Assembly (NCBI GenBank): GCA_021202075.1
Contig: JAJQDT010000121.1
Location: 28,497 to 92,496 of the forward strand
DNA from: Lachnospiraceae bacterium
Lineage (GTDB): Bacteria; Bacillota; Clostridia; Lachnospirales; Lachnospiraceae
Length of the DNA: 64,000 nucleotides
Direction: 5' to 3'
A program made the position numbers and the translations under genes. Positions 29,353-41,015 of this stretch are shown here, in pieces (within the stretch, counting starts at the first letter, position 1; every line of letters begins with the position of its first letter). Below the pieces are notes generated by a model. It was given only the letters and a program-made list of their open reading frames with translations. It searched no databases and was not told the origin of the DNA.

Positions 29353-31038
29353 TTAGAACAGACCAGAAATCTTTCCTGTCTCGTCTACATCGATGCGCTC
29401 CGCAGCCGGTACCTTCGGCAGACCAGGCATGGTCATGATATCGCCGGTCAGCGCTACGATGAAGCCTGCGCCTGCGGAAATCTTGAGGTTCCGAACGGTC
29501 ACCTCGAAGTCCGTCGGTGCGCCAAGCTTGTTCGGGTCATCGGTCAGAGAATACTGTGTCTTTGCCACACAGATCGGGCAATTGCCATAGCCCATATCCT
29601 CAAGCTGCTTCGCCTGCTTCTTGGCCTCTGCGGTCAGAACCGCGCACTTACCGCCGTAAATTCTCTGAACAATTGTGTTCAGCTTATCCTCAATGCTGCC
29701 TTCCAGCTCATAGCTGAAGGAGAAATCGTTCGGCTCTTCTACGAGACGAATCACTTCCTCGGCGAGCTTGATGCCGCCTTCGCCGCCCTTTGCCCATACT
29801 TCGGACAGAGCTACGTTTACGCCCAGCTCACGGCACTTGCTCTCAACCAGATCCAGCTCCGCCTTCGTATCGGTCGGGAACGCGTTGATCGCAACCACGC
29901 ACGGAAGCTTGTAAACATTCTTGATGTTGCTCACATGCTTCAGGAGGTTCGGAAGACCCTTCTCAAGCGCTTCCAGGTTCTCATTGTTCAGCTCCGCCTT
30001 CGGAACGCCGCCATTGTACTTCAGTGCACGAACCGTCGCTACAATCACTACCGCGTTCGGATGCAGGCCCGCCATACGGCACTTGATATCGAGGAACTTC
30101 TCAGCGCCAAGATCCGCGCCGAAGCCAGCCTCTGTAATTGTGTAATCCGCGAGCTTCAGAGCAATCTTGGTAGCGGTCACAGAGTTGCAGCCGTGTGCGA
30201 TGTTCGCAAACGGTCCGCCGTGAACGATTGCCGGCACATGCTCCAGTGTCTGAACAAGGTTCGGCTTCAGGGCATCCTTCAAAAGCGCTGCCATCGCGCC
30301 CTGTGCGTGAAGGTCGCCGGCGGTTACCGGCTTCTGCTCGGAAACCTTGCCATACGTATATCCAACAATAATTCTGGAAAGGCGCTCTTTCAGGTCTGTA
30401 ATGTCACTTGCCAGGCAGAGCACTGCCATGATCTCAGAAGCAACCGTGATGTCGTAGCCATCCTCTCTCGGAACACCATTGGTCTTTCCGCCAAGGCCGT
30501 CTACCACAAAGCGAAGCTGACGGTCATTCATATCCACGCAGCGTCTCCAGGTAATCTTGCGCGGATCAATGTTCAGCGCATTGCCCTGATAAATATGATT
30601 GTCCAGCATCGCTGCAAGCAGGTTGTTCGCCGCGCCGATCGCATGGAAATCGCCTGTGAAGTGAAGGTTGATATCCTCCATCGGAACCACCTGCGCATAG
30701 CCGCCGCCTGCCGCGCCGCCCTTTACACCGAATACCGGGCCAAGGGACGGCTCACGGAGCGCTACCATCACATTCTTGCCAAGCTTCTGCATACCATCCG
30801 CCAGACCAACGGTCGTCGTCGTCTTACCCTCGCCGGCCGGAGTCGGATTGATCGCGGTCACAAGAACAAGCTTTCCATCCTTCTTATCGGTCTCACGAAG
30901 AAGATTGTAGTCAATTTTTGCCTTATACTTGCCGTACTGCTCCAGGTACTTCTCATCAATCCCTGCTTTTGCGGCAATCTCTGTAATCGGTGACATCGGT
31001 GTTTCCTGAGCGATTTCAATGTCAGATTTGAATCCCAT
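29353..31038 (-). CDS. fhs: Formate--tetrahydrofolate ligase
   Basis: [27 protein letters not shown]...[22 protein letters not shown]. Confidence 0.99.
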   Translation of the reverse strand: MGFKSDIEIAQETPMSPITEIAAKAGIDEKYLEQYGKYKAKIDYNLLRETDKKDGKLVLVTAINPTPAGEGKTTTTVGLADGMQKLGKNVMVALREPSLGPVFGVKGGAAGGGYAQVVPMEDINLHFTGDFHAIGAANNLLAAMLDNHIYQGNALNIDPRKITWRRCVDMNDRQLRFVVDGLGGKTNGVPREDGYDITVASEIMAVLCLASDITDLKERLSRIIVGYTYGKVSEQKPVTAGDLHAQGAMAALLKDALKPNLVQTLEHVPAIVHGGPFANIAHGCNSVTATKIALKLADYTITEAGFGADLGAEKFLDIKCRMAGLHPNAVVIVATVRALKYNGGVPKAELNNENLEALEKGLPNLLKHVSNIKNVYKLPCVVAINAFPTDTKAELDLVESKCRELGVNVALSEVWAKGGEGGIKLAEEVIRLVEEPNDFSFSYELEGSIEDKLNTIVQRIYGGKCAVLTAEAKKQAKQLEDMGYGNCPICVAKTQYSLTDDPNKLGAPTDFEVTVRNLKISAGAGFIVALTGDIMTMPGLPKVPAAERIDVDETGKISGLF

Positions 31039-31432
31039 GGTAAAAATCTCCTCTCCTTTTTGCTTTGTTTCAACCTGTACAGGCCTGTATCATTCGAGCC
31101 TGTACATCTGTTAATCCGGAGCCGGATCCTTTTCCTGGGCATGTTCGCGAAATGTGGTTCTATAAACGCCGTGATCAGCTTACCGGCATTCACGCAAACG
31201 ACCGGGTATGCCGCCTGCGTCAGAATAGAAGACATAGAAAAACTGCGCAAGGAAAGAAGTGCCGACACATCCGAAGATGTCTGGCCGGACATCCGTCTTA
31301 ACGCAGTAGCGGAAGCGATACCGTAACGCGGATTCCATCCTTCGTTCACAACAAAGACCTTCCCATCATGTGACACTTAACGTACAGTATCTACTCTACC
31401 TGTAAATATGAAATTGTATGTGGGGGTTTGAA

Positions 31433-31545
31433 TGAAAAAAGACAGCATCAGAATTTGAAATGCTGTCCAGACGGTCGACAAAATTATTATTTTGATTACC
31501 TTGTGGTGCTCCACTGGTCCGTCAGCAATCAAAACCTCCAACTGA
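31433..31545 (-). ncRNA. Candidate small structured RNA (about 113 nt) of unassigned family
   Basis: Consensus promoter upstream, TTTTGATT/AATCAAAA outer stem, GTGG-AGCA-CCAC inner hairpin, possible GACGG/CCGTC pseudoknot, GACAGCAT...ATGCTGTC-T6 terminator. Confidence 0.7.
31435..31467 (-). terminator. Intrinsic terminator of the small RNA candidate
   Basis: minus strand GACAGCATTTCAAATTCTGATGCTGTC TTTTTT. Confidence 0.85.
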
Positions 31546-31550
31546 GCATC

Positions 31551-31578
31551 ATTATAGCAGAAGAAAATTATTTGTCAA
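31551..31578 (-). promoter_or_regulatory. Sigma-A-type promoter for the small RNA candidate
   Basis: minus strand TTGACA-N16-TATAAT, both boxes perfect. Confidence 0.85.
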
Positions 31579-31757
31579 GAATTTATCAAGATTTTCCCAT
31601 ACAATTTCATGGTTTTTTTTGCGAACAATCTATAAAATGATTCGGGCGAAAAAAGCCTGTTTTTTAAGAATCGGACACAATACATGGTAATATTCATATG
31701 CAATCGAATACCATATGCAGTGCCCATCGACTGGAAAATGACCTTTTGTCAGGCAAA

Positions 31758-32720
31758 TCATAAAATACCTCTCGCATAGATTACCAGAAGCGCGCAGATC
31801 TCCCTTATGATATTGTGCGGCAGCATTCCGGCATCCGATGAAGCCGGAACGCCAAAAGCATTCTGATAGCCTGCCTTTCTGGCAAGAAGAAGCGCACGGT
31901 AAATATGGAAATTGTTTGACAGGATCGCCACCGGCTCACGGATTTCTATGATCCTCTCCGATTTCGTACCAGTCTCTGCGTCTGTTCCCTCCGATACAAT
32001 GTCTGACTGCATACTGTAGATTCCGGAGCTTATTTCTGTCTGTATTCCTTCCTCTTCCGAATCCTGCCCTGACGACTCGATGCCATTTCCTGATTTCAAC
32101 TCGGATACGGAAAACATATCATTTTTAGTGCCAGCCATCTGCTGCCGGATCAGCTCCGCAGAAAATTCCAGGTTTTCCTGCGTGCTGGTCGACCCATCTT
32201 CCAGAAGGAGCCGTTCCTCTGGCACCCCGGCCGCCGTAAGATAACGGTACATGCATTCTGCCTCAGAGATCTCCTCATCGGCGCCCTGTCCGCCGGAGAG
32301 TATCAGGATAGCGCCCGGATGCGCTTCTGCGTATTGCGCCGCCCGGTCCAGACGCCGTTTCAGTGCACGCGAAGGAGAGGTGCCCTTGACCTGCGCGCCC
32401 AGCACAATCACGTAAGACGGTTCCTGTTCCGATGGATTCCCTGCATACATCGCCAGAACAATCCGACTCCCAGTCACCAGCGCAGCAATAAGAGCCGCCG
32501 CCAGCAGCACCAGAATCGCGCCGGTCACAAACCGCAGAGGTGTCCCCGGATGCAAATCCTGATAGTGAAGGGCATATCGAAGCAGCAGCAAAGCAATCCC
32601 GGACAACAGCCAGAACCAGGCAAAGCTTGCAGTGAGGCCGGCGTAAAGTACGACGCCCACATAATAAAAAAGAATCAGGATGCCCAAAAGGAAGCATCCT
32701 GTCTCCAAAACAGTTCTCAT
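31758..32720 (-). CDS. YdcF/SanA/ElyC family (DUF218) membrane protein with an internal acidic insertion
   Basis: VIVLGAQVKGTSPSRALKRRLDRAAQYAEAHPGAILILSGGQGADEEISEAECM...LSNNFHIYRALLLARK. Confidence 0.9.
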   Translation of the reverse strand: MRTVLETGCFLLGILILFYYVGVVLYAGLTASFAWFWLLSGIALLLLRYALHYQDLHPGTPLRFVTGAILVLLAAALIAALVTGSRIVLAMYAGNPSEQEPSYVIVLGAQVKGTSPSRALKRRLDRAAQYAEAHPGAILILSGGQGADEEISEAECMYRYLTAAGVPEERLLLEDGSTSTQENLEFSAELIRQQMAGTKNDMFSVSELKSGNGIESSGQDSEEEGIQTEISSGIYSMQSDIVSEGTDAETGTKSERIIEIREPVAILSNNFHIYRALLLARKAGYQNAFGVPASSDAGMLPHNIIREICALLVIYARGIL

Positions 32721-32859
32721 ACGAATTCCTCTTTTATACGATGGCTTCCATCAGAGCATAGATCAGAGCATAGCGGCCTTCACAAAACAGGATGTCCATC
32801 GCAAAACTGGTAAACTGCCGCCCATTGTCCAAAGCCAATAGGCTTCCTGCCTCAATACC

Positions 32860-33363
32860 TCATGATCTGCCGCAGCAGAACTTATATTTTTTCCCGCTTC
32901 CGCAGGGGCACGGATCATTGCGCCCGATCTTTTTCCCCTTCACGACCGTGTTCATCTTCTTTGCCTCGAGGTAAAGCGAATGCCGCTTTTCCACATCGAA
33001 AATCGCATCCCATGCAGGCAGCTGATAGAGCCAGTCCGCCTTCGCGTCTACCATATTTTTATAAAGCTTTTCATTGTCAAAGTCCAGGCTGACAGGCGTA
33101 TCCTCATCCATCTCTTCAATCGGGTTCGGCACTTTGAGGCTTTCATTGATGCCGTCCAGAAATCCTGTCATTTCCATGACGGTAACGCCAAATTTTTCCG
33201 CCAGCTCTTTCACGGTACCGCTGACGGCTTCCTCCGGATTCTGCAGAAGGACTTCATAAATACTTTTCTCCTTCTGAAAATAATCCGACCAGAATTCCCC
33301 AAGGACCTTCTTATCAGTTTCTGTTGAATACGCTGTCTCTCTCCAGCTCTCTAATAATCCCAT
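32860..33363 (-). CDS. SEC-C metal-binding domain protein
   Basis: C-term [21 protein letters not shown]. Confidence 0.88.
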   Translation of the reverse strand: MGLLESWRETAYSTETDKKVLGEFWSDYFQKEKSIYEVLLQNPEEAVSGTVKELAEKFGVTVMEMTGFLDGINESLKVPNPIEEMDEDTPVSLDFDNEKLYKNMVDAKADWLYQLPAWDAIFDVEKRHSLYLEAKKMNTVVKGKKIGRNDPCPCGSGKKYKFCCGRS

Positions 33364-33516
33364 TTTCCTTTACCATCCTGAAATAAATATAAAAGTATAA
33401 CCAGCAACCTGAGAAATACGTTTGCATTATAACCCTGTTTTTCTGACCTGACAAGTACCTGTTTTGAACTTTCATCCATTTACATGCTAATCTCTTTACG
33501 CTTTCATCCATAATTA

Positions 33517-35020
33517 TCACTCACGTGAATAAATAATAATCGGATAGCCGGCAGTGATGGTGTTGTAAATCGTCGCTGCTGCGGCGAGCGGCAGATTAAT
33601 GCAGCCATGGCTCCCATAGGTCTGATAGAGGGTACCGCCAAACGAAGAACGCCAGGTCGCGTCGTGAAGACCCTGCCCGTTGGCAAACGGCATCCAGTAC
33701 GTCACATCCGTCTCATATCCGTAATACTCGCTGCTCAGAGTGTAGGGGCTTGCCTTGTAAGCAATGGGAAACGCCCCCCTGCAGGGTCTCCCTTTCCTCC
33801 GTTGGCTTGCCGCTGACAATATCTGTGCCGATAATCAGCGAATAATCCTTATACAGCCACAGATACTGCTGATCCAGACTCACTTCAATATAACAGCCGG
33901 CCAGGTCGTCGACGCCATTCCTGGTCAGTCCTTCATTGCTGTAAACAGGCTCCCGTGTGATCGTTGTACCGCTCTGCAAGTCCTCACAGAGCTGCGCATA
34001 TTCCCCGTCCTGGTCAATCGTATAGCCATATTCATTATTGGTGACGGTCACAGTGTCGCCCGCTGTCGTTGTGAAATAGCGTTCTACATACTTCGTATCA
34101 TAGGCAGCCGCCAGATCATCAATATAAACCTGGATTTTGGATGTATCCAGCTCCACCCCGTCATCGGTAATCTCCAGCCAGGAGCAGATGGTATCCGAAT
34201 CCAGCTCGACCGTCTGTGCGCCAAACACATAAACGACGGAAGTATTTTTATAATTTGCAAGGCTCTCATTCAGCTGATTCGCTTTTATGATCAGCTCCTC
34301 ATCATTCTCTGTCACTGACACAGTCTGATAAGATCGCACATCCAGTTTTACTGTAACGGACTCCTGTATCGGGCTCTTGGCAAACGCTTCCTCCATCGCA
34401 TCTGAAATCACCTGCTTCAGATTGTCCTCATCAATCATGTTTCCCTGCCAGCTGGACCGGATCACAAACGCTCCGGCTTCACTGTCATATTCTAGATACG
34501 CGTCCTCGGACATCGTGCGCCCCAGCTCTGCCTCAAAATGCTCCGCTGAGATAGCCGCTGAGAGCTTCTCCTCATCCGTTTGTATCGTATATGAAATTGT
34601 GATGTCTCTTTTTTTCTCAATAATCCCGCGTTCGCCAAGCAGCTTGGACTGAACCTGCCCGAGTTCTTCCCGAAGCGCATCGGGATCCAGCGAAAAGCCT
34701 GCTTCCCCGAGCGTTGTACGATACAGTTCTTCCCCATTTTCCCGAAAAATCAGCTCCCCCGCTTCAAATGTTTCCTCAAGCTTCTGCGCCGCTTTTTCAA
34801 TTGTCATGCCGGACACGCTCACACCATAGATGGACAGCCGGTGCGCCATCCTCGTCTGATCCAGAAAAAAATCCCCCAGAAACAGACACACAAAAAAAAG
34901 CGCAATCATCAGCACCGCAGCCTGTCTCCGAAGACTTCTCCTTCGCTTCGCTTCCAGTTCGGATTTCCTCCGCTGATACTCCCGCTCTCTTCTGTAATAT
35001 GTATTTCTGTCCTGGTCCAT
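33517..35020 (-). pseudogene. L,D-transpeptidase (YkuD) with N-terminal TM and PG-binding-like region, split by a frameshift
   Basis: ORF 33713..35020 ends out of frame after ..KPTEERETLQG; ORF 33517..33819 continues with FPIAYKASPYTLSSEYYGYETDVTYWMPFANGQGLHDATW...YGSHGCINLP; C6 run at 33774-33779 is the junction. Confidence 0.88.
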
Positions 35021-35204
35021 CTGCTTACCTCTGTATCTGGGATATCCCTGAAAAATCCAGATTCCAATATAACAGAAAAAATGGAAAAAATACAGGACAT
35101 AACTATTAAGTTTTTTTTAAGATTGTTAACTACTCTCTTTCATTGTCATTTCGGGCACTCCATTGATATCGTACCGTGCGTCATACATAACATATCCGGC
35201 ATTC

Positions 35205-35816
35205 TCAGGCGACACAGCTGCCATGCCACACCACCTGAGGCTCTTCCACGCATGCCATACGCGCCAGCACAAGGCAGGCGCAGGCACAGATCTGCATAAT
35301 CGAGCGGCAGTCGTCAAGCTCGGAGTGCCCGGCCTGATGCATGTAACTCCGGTGCATCTGCTCAATGCAGGCAAACAACTGCTCTGCGGTTCGAATTCCC
35401 GAAGAGCAGCCACGCTGTTCCTCAAACACAGTCTGCGCCTCTTCTGTGCACAAATACGCGCGCATCAGATATTTCATCCGGTTCTCATACAGGCAATGAT
35501 CTTTCAGGCTGCCCGGATAACAGGTATTGTGGGGGAATGTAAAATAATCTGCCAGGTAATGAAGGACAATACCGATATGCGTCCACACCACGCGCCGGCT
35601 GGTCTCTTCTTCGTTTGCTTCCGCTTCGATCTGACGAATCCGATCCCTGATTTTATCCCAGCTGGCATCAAATTCATGCGGCTCTGCGAACATTTTCGGA
35701 TTCAGATCCGGCTGTATCGAGCCAAAGTAAAACGCCTTCCAATAGCGATCCAGTTCTTCATTCCCAAGCCAGGTCAAAAGGCAGGAGGCCAGGGCGATGT
35801 GAGATTTTTTTCGCAT
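35205..35816 (-). CDS. Zinc-dependent phospholipase C-like protein
   Basis: MRKKSHIALASCLLTWL...FYFGSIQPDLNP...THIGIVLHYLADYFTFPHN. Confidence 0.8.
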   Translation of the reverse strand: MRKKSHIALASCLLTWLGNEELDRYWKAFYFGSIQPDLNPKMFAEPHEFDASWDKIRDRIRQIEAEANEEETSRRVVWTHIGIVLHYLADYFTFPHNTCYPGSLKDHCLYENRMKYLMRAYLCTEEAQTVFEEQRGCSSGIRTAEQLFACIEQMHRSYMHQAGHSELDDCRSIMQICACACLVLARMACVEEPQVVWHGSCVA

Positions 35817-36075
35817 GAAATTCTCCTTTGATTTTTTATTGCGCGACTTTCATTGTATGTCCGTATTCGCGAAGCGAGTATAGACGAAGGCCGCGCCCAT
35901 TGCGAAAAATGTTCCGATTTGCACAGCAAATCGAGAACGGTACCGAATTTTATTTCACGGCTTTCATTGTACGCCCCAGGCCTGTATCCTGCAAGAGGAT
36001 TTTTGTAAAAACCACGTCAAATCAGGCTGGAAATTGCAGGTGATTCAGATTTTAAGAGCAAAGCCTGCCTGAAAT

Positions 36076-39000
36076 TTACATCCTTTTATCAATTTTGGCA
36101 ATATCAACCAGTGTCAAGCCATGAATGTTATTATTCTCCAGGCTCGTGATCAGCGCATTGGCGGTGTCGAGGGATGTAAGAACATTGACGCCCGTCTCAA
36201 TCGCATTTCGCCGGATCAGGAACCCGTCCTTTGAATGCCCCACTCCCTGCGACGGCGTATCGATGACAAGATCAATCTCATGCCCGAGGATCAGATCCAG
36301 GATATTCGGGGACTCCTGCTCCACCTTTCTGGTCATGCGAACCTGAATATCCGCCTCCATCAGTGCGCGCGCGGTTCCTTTCGTCGCAAAAATATTGTAG
36401 CCGAGCGCTTCAAAACGCTTTGCGATGTCAACTGCGTCCAGCTTGTCCGAATCACGGACGGTGATAATCATATTTTTGTATTTCGGAAGATTAATACCGG
36501 CGCCGAGAAACGCCTTATAGAGCGCTTCGTCAAAGGTGGAAGCGATGCCAAGACACTCTCCGGTCGATTTCATCTCCGGTCCCAGGCTGATGTCCGCGCC
36601 CTGGATTTTCTCAAAGGAAAACACCGGCATTTTGATCGCAAAATAATCCGCCTCCGGCTGCAGTCCCGGCTCGAATCCGAGCTCGCGGATGGTCGCTCCG
36701 AGAATCACCCGGGTCGCCAGCGGCACAATCGGAATGCCGGTCACCTTGCTGATATACGGCACCGTCCGGCTGGAGCGCGGATTGACCTCAATCACATATA
36801 CCTCGTCGTTGCTGACGATAAACTGAATGTTGATCAGACCGATGACATGCAGCGAGCGGGCGAGCTTGCGCGTATAGTCCTCGATGACGCGCTTGATTTT
36901 GTTCGAAATCGTCTGCGCCGGATAGACAGAGATGCTGTCTCCCGAGTGGATGCCGGCGCGCTCGATGTGCTCCATGATACCCGGGATCAGAACATCCTCG
37001 CCGTCGCAGACCGCGTCGACCTCGATTTCCTTTCCTACCAGATATTTATCCACCAGGATCGGATGCTCCTGCGCGATCCGGTTGATCACACCGATATACT
37101 GCTCGACATCCTCGTCGCTGATGGCAATCTGCATTCCCTGTCCGCCGAGCACATAAGACGGGCGCACCAGCACCGGATAGCCAAGCTCATTCGCCGCCTT
37201 TTTCGCTTCTTCTGCGGTAAACACCGTATGTCCCGCCGGACGCGGAATATTGCACTTCTCCAGAATCTCATCAAACAGCTCACGATCCTCCGCTGCGTCG
37301 ACGTTCTCCGCAGAAGTGCCCAGAATCGGCACACCCATCTTCATCAGGGATTCCGTCAGCTTAATCGCGGTCTGTCCGCCAAACTGCACCACTGCTCCGT
37401 CCGGCTTCTCCAGGCGGACGACATTCTCCACATCCTCCGGAGTCAGCGGTTCAAAATACAGCTTGTCCGCGATATCGAAGTCCGTGCTGACCGTCTCAGG
37501 GTTGTTGTTGATGATAATGGTCTCATAGCCCTCTTTTTCAAATGCCCAGGTGCAGTGTACCGAGCAGAAATCAAACTCAATTCCCTGCCCGATTCGGATC
37601 GGACCGGATCCCAGAACCAGAACCTTCTTTTTTCTGGCAGGAACCGGTTTTCCGCCAGCTGCATCCGCCACGGTGTCAGTTCCGTCTGAATGTCTCACGT
37701 CCCCATCCGTCATGGCATCATTTACAGAAGGATTCTCCACGTTCTCATCCGTCATTGCATCATTTGCGGCAGGATTCTCCACGTTCTCATCGATCATCGC
37801 GTCGTTTACAGCAGGATTCTCCACATTCCCGTAAATCACTTCGTTTTCACTGCCAAATACGGAATAATAGTATGGGGTTGTCGCCGCGAACTCCGCCGCG
37901 CAGGTATCGACCATCTTATAGGCCGCCAGGATATCATTGTCCCAGCGCAGCTGTTTGATTTCCTGCTCCGTCTTTCCGGTCAGGCGCGCGATGACATTAT
38001 CCGGGAACTCGATGCGTTTTGCCTCCTTCAAAAGCTCCACCGTCAGCTCTTCCGTGCGAAGCCGCTCTTCCATCTCCGTCAGAATGGCCAGCTTGTCGAT
38101 GAACCAGATATCGATCATCGTAATCTCATGAATCTTCTCATAAGGCATTTTCCGGCGCAGCGCCTCCGCAATTACCCAGATCCGGCGGTCATCCACCACG
38201 GAAAGCTGACGCAGCAGCGCCTCCTCATCCAGATCGGAAAAATCATAGGAAAGCAGGCAGTCCACATGCTGTTCCAGTGAGCGGATGGCTTTCATCAGCG
38301 CTCCCTCGAAATTGTTACAGATGCTCATGACCTCGCCGGTCGCTTTCATCTGCGTCGTCAGGCGCCGACTCGCGCTGATAAACTTGTCAAACGGCAGGCG
38401 CGGCATTTTCACAACGCAGTAATCCAGCATCGGCTCAAAGCTGGCATAGGTCTTTCCGGTAATTGCATTTTTGATCTCATCCAGCGTATAGCCCAGCGCA
38501 ATCTTCGCGGCCACCTTTGCGATCGGATAGCCGGTTGCCTTCGAAGCCAGGGCGGACGAACGGCTCACACGCGGATTCACCTCGATGACACAATACTCAA
38601 AGCTCTCCGGATGCAGCGCAAACTGGACATTGCATCCGCCCGTGATCTTCAGCTCGCTGATAATATTCAGCGCAGAACTGCGCAGCATCTGATATTCTTT
38701 ATCTCCGAGTGTCTGCGACGGAGCCACAACAATGCTGTCGCCGGTGTGTACGCCAACCGGGTCGATATTCTCCATGTTGCAGACCGTAATCACATTGCCC
38801 GCCCCGTCGCGCATCACTTCATACTCAATTTCTTTCCAGCCGGCAATGCAGCGCTCCACCAGAACCTGTCCGACGCGGCTTAGGCGAAGTCCATTTTCCA
38901 GGATTTCCACCAGCTCCTCGTAATTGTGCGCAATACCGCCGCCGCTGCCGCCCAGCGTGTAAGCCGGGCGCAGCACCACCGGATAGCCGATGGTGCGCGT

Positions 39001-39474
39001 AAAGTCGACGCCCTCCGCAACCGATTCGACTACCTTTGAAGGCGCCACCGGCTCGCCGATCTTCTCCATTGTATTTTTGAATTCCTGACGATCCTCCGCT
39101 TTTTTGATCGTCTCCGCGGTCGTTCCGATCAGACGGACATGATTCTTTTCCAGAAAGCCGCGCTCCGCCAGCTCCATCGCCAGATTCAGCCCTGCCTGCC
39201 CGCCCAGCGTCGGGAGCACCGAATCCGGACGTTCCTTTAAAATCAGCTGCTCTACTACTTCCACAGTCAATGGTTCAATGTACACATGATCCGCGATATC
39301 CTTATCCGTCATAATCGTCGCAGGGTTGGAATTCAGCAAAACGACCTCAATACCTTCTTCATGCAGGGCGCGGCATGCCTGTGTGCCCGCATAGTCAAAC
39401 TCCGCCGCCTGGCCGATGACAATCGGACCGGAGCCAATCACAAGTACCTTTTTAATCGCCGGATTCTTTGGCAT
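36076..39474 (-). CDS. carB: Carbamoyl-phosphate synthase large subunit, with repeat insertion in the interdomain linker
   Basis: [41 protein letters not shown]...[22 protein letters not shown]. Confidence 0.98.
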   Translation of the reverse strand: MPKNPAIKKVLVIGSGPIVIGQAAEFDYAGTQACRALHEEGIEVVLLNSNPATIMTDKDIADHVYIEPLTVEVVEQLILKERPDSVLPTLGGQAGLNLAMELAERGFLEKNHVRLIGTTAETIKKAEDRQEFKNTMEKIGEPVAPSKVVESVAEGVDFTRTIGYPVVLRPAYTLGGSGGGIAHNYEELVEILENGLRLSRVGQVLVERCIAGWKEIEYEVMRDGAGNVITVCNMENIDPVGVHTGDSIVVAPSQTLGDKEYQMLRSSALNIISELKITGGCNVQFALHPESFEYCVIEVNPRVSRSSALASKATGYPIAKVAAKIALGYTLDEIKNAITGKTYASFEPMLDYCVVKMPRLPFDKFISASRRLTTQMKATGEVMSICNNFEGALMKAIRSLEQHVDCLLSYDFSDLDEEALLRQLSVVDDRRIWVIAEALRRKMPYEKIHEITMIDIWFIDKLAILTEMEERLRTEELTVELLKEAKRIEFPDNVIARLTGKTEQEIKQLRWDNDILAAYKMVDTCAAEFAATTPYYYSVFGSENEVIYGNVENPAVNDAMIDENVENPAANDAMTDENVENPSVNDAMTDGDVRHSDGTDTVADAAGGKPVPARKKKVLVLGSGPIRIGQGIEFDFCSVHCTWAFEKEGYETIIINNNPETVSTDFDIADKLYFEPLTPEDVENVVRLEKPDGAVVQFGGQTAIKLTESLMKMGVPILGTSAENVDAAEDRELFDEILEKCNIPRPAGHTVFTAEEAKKAANELGYPVLVRPSYVLGGQGMQIAISDEDVEQYIGVINRIAQEHPILVDKYLVGKEIEVDAVCDGEDVLIPGIMEHIERAGIHSGDSISVYPAQTISNKIKRVIEDYTRKLARSLHVIGLINIQFIVSNDEVYVIEVNPRSSRTVPYISKVTGIPIVPLATRVILGATIRELGFEPGLQPEADYFAIKMPVFSFEKIQGADISLGPEMKSTGECLGIASTFDEALYKAFLGAGINLPKYKNMIITVRDSDKLDAVDIAKRFEALGYNIFATKGTARALMEADIQVRMTRKVEQESPNILDLILGHEIDLVIDTPSQGVGHSKDGFLIRRNAIETGVNVLTSLDTANALITSLENNNIHGLTLVDIAKIDKRM
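37703..37828 (-). repeat. Three 42-bp tandem repeats, in frame within carB (14-aa unit ENVENPxxNDAMxD)
   Basis: catccgtcatNgcatcatttNcNgNaggattctccacgttct at 37703, 37745 and 37787, 42-bp spacing. Confidence 0.9.
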
Positions 39475-40631
39475 TATGCGCGCACCTCCTCTTTCTCGTC
39501 CATTGCATATCCTGATTCGGATCTATTTTTCATCGTTTGTCCTGATTCACCCAGCGATTCCGAACTATTTTTCATCATCTTCATAAACCGGTCGAACAGA
39601 TACCCGGAATCCATCGGTCCCGGACTCGCCTCCGGATGGAACTGGATCGTAAAAATATTTTTTCCGGTATAGGCAAGACCCTCGTTCGTCCCATCATTGA
39701 CATTTTCAAACGCGGGCACTGCCACCGCCGGATCCATATGCTCCGCATCCACCACATATCCATGGTTCTGCGAAGAGATATAGACGCGCCCGGTCTTAAG
39801 ATCACGCACCGGATGATTGCCGCCCCGATGCCCGTATTTCATTTTATACGTATCCGCGCCGTTCGCCAGAGCCATCAGCTGATGTCCCAGACAGATTGCA
39901 AAAATCGGAATCTCCGATGCGTACAGTTTTTTAATCTCCTCTATGATAGAAACACACTCCTTCGGATCGCCGGGCCCGTTCGATAGCATAATGCCATCCG
40001 GATGCGCTGCCAGAATCTCAGAAGCCGGAGTCAGAGCCGGATAGACCGTTACTTCGCAGCCCCTCTGATTCAGGGATCTGGCAATGTTCCGCTTCGTGCC
40101 AAGGTCAAGCAGAGCCACCTTCGGCCCGTCCCCTCCAAGGACATAGCGCTCCTTGCAGGTCACCTTTTCAACGACTTTTCCAGTTGTATAAGCAGAGAGT
40201 TTGGGAAGGATTTCTTCTAACTGATAGTGTTCATTTGTCGTGATACAGCCATTCATGGTGCCTTTTTCACGAAGAATTTTGGTAAGAGCGCGGGTATCGA
40301 TTCCTGCAATTCCGGGAATATCGTATTTTAAAAGAAAATTCTGAATCGTATCTTCTGAACGGAAATTACTCGGGATGCGCGAAAGCTCCCGGACAATAAA
40401 TGCATCGGGCCACGGCCGGTCGGATTCCATATCCTCATAACAGATACCATAATTGCCAATCAGCGGATAGGTCATCACTACTGCCTGTCCGGCATAGGAC
40501 GGATCCGTCAGCACCTCCAGATAACCGGTCATCGATGTGTTAAATACAATCTCGCTCACCACCTCACGCGGTGAGCCGATACTGGTGCCGGTAAAAACCG
40601 AGCCATCCTCAAGTATCAGAAACGCTTTCAT
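39474..40631 (-). CDS. carA: Carbamoyl-phosphate synthase small subunit
   Basis: [19 protein letters not shown]...[16 protein letters not shown]...; adjoins carB. Confidence 0.98.
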   Translation of the reverse strand: MKAFLILEDGSVFTGTSIGSPREVVSEIVFNTSMTGYLEVLTDPSYAGQAVVMTYPLIGNYGICYEDMESDRPWPDAFIVRELSRIPSNFRSEDTIQNFLLKYDIPGIAGIDTRALTKILREKGTMNGCITTNEHYQLEEILPKLSAYTTGKVVEKVTCKERYVLGGDGPKVALLDLGTKRNIARSLNQRGCEVTVYPALTPASEILAAHPDGIMLSNGPGDPKECVSIIEEIKKLYASEIPIFAICLGHQLMALANGADTYKMKYGHRGGNHPVRDLKTGRVYISSQNHGYVVDAEHMDPAVAVPAFENVNDGTNEGLAYTGKNIFTIQFHPEASPGPMDSGYLFDRFMKMMKNSSESLGESGQTMKNRSESGYAMDEKEEVRA

Positions 40632-41015
40632 ACGGTCGCCGCACTCCTTTCCTTTTTGTTCCCTATACACAAATGACAGGGTAAAAGCCTGCCCGCCCGT
40701 CGGTCCCGGTTTTACTCAGTGAATCGAAGACACACGCCGCGCACTCCGGCACAGAGCTGTCACGAAAACGGAAGAGGCCTTTGCCGTAAATCACTCGATT
40801 TTACCATATTCAGTTTCCTATTTCAACTATAAATTTCAGTTATCGTCACAGCTTATTATCACAGCATCATAAATTCAGTTATTATCACAGCACAAATTTC
40901 AGGCATAGATTCGGTTGTTATCACAGCTGTCAATCAGCACCTGTCAATATACCGGCATACCTGCCATCAGAGTTCCCGTTGCAGCTGCGTTGATGTTGCA
41001 TAAACGCCAGAATCA

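Noticed and set aside
31060-31326. 88-aa plus-strand ORF upstream of fhs
   Set aside because: No recognisable domain or RBS; may be a remnant but unsupported
36235-37689. 484-aa plus-strand ORF opposite carB
   Set aside because: Fully antisense to carB; no recognisable domain, typical GC-skewed shadow ORF
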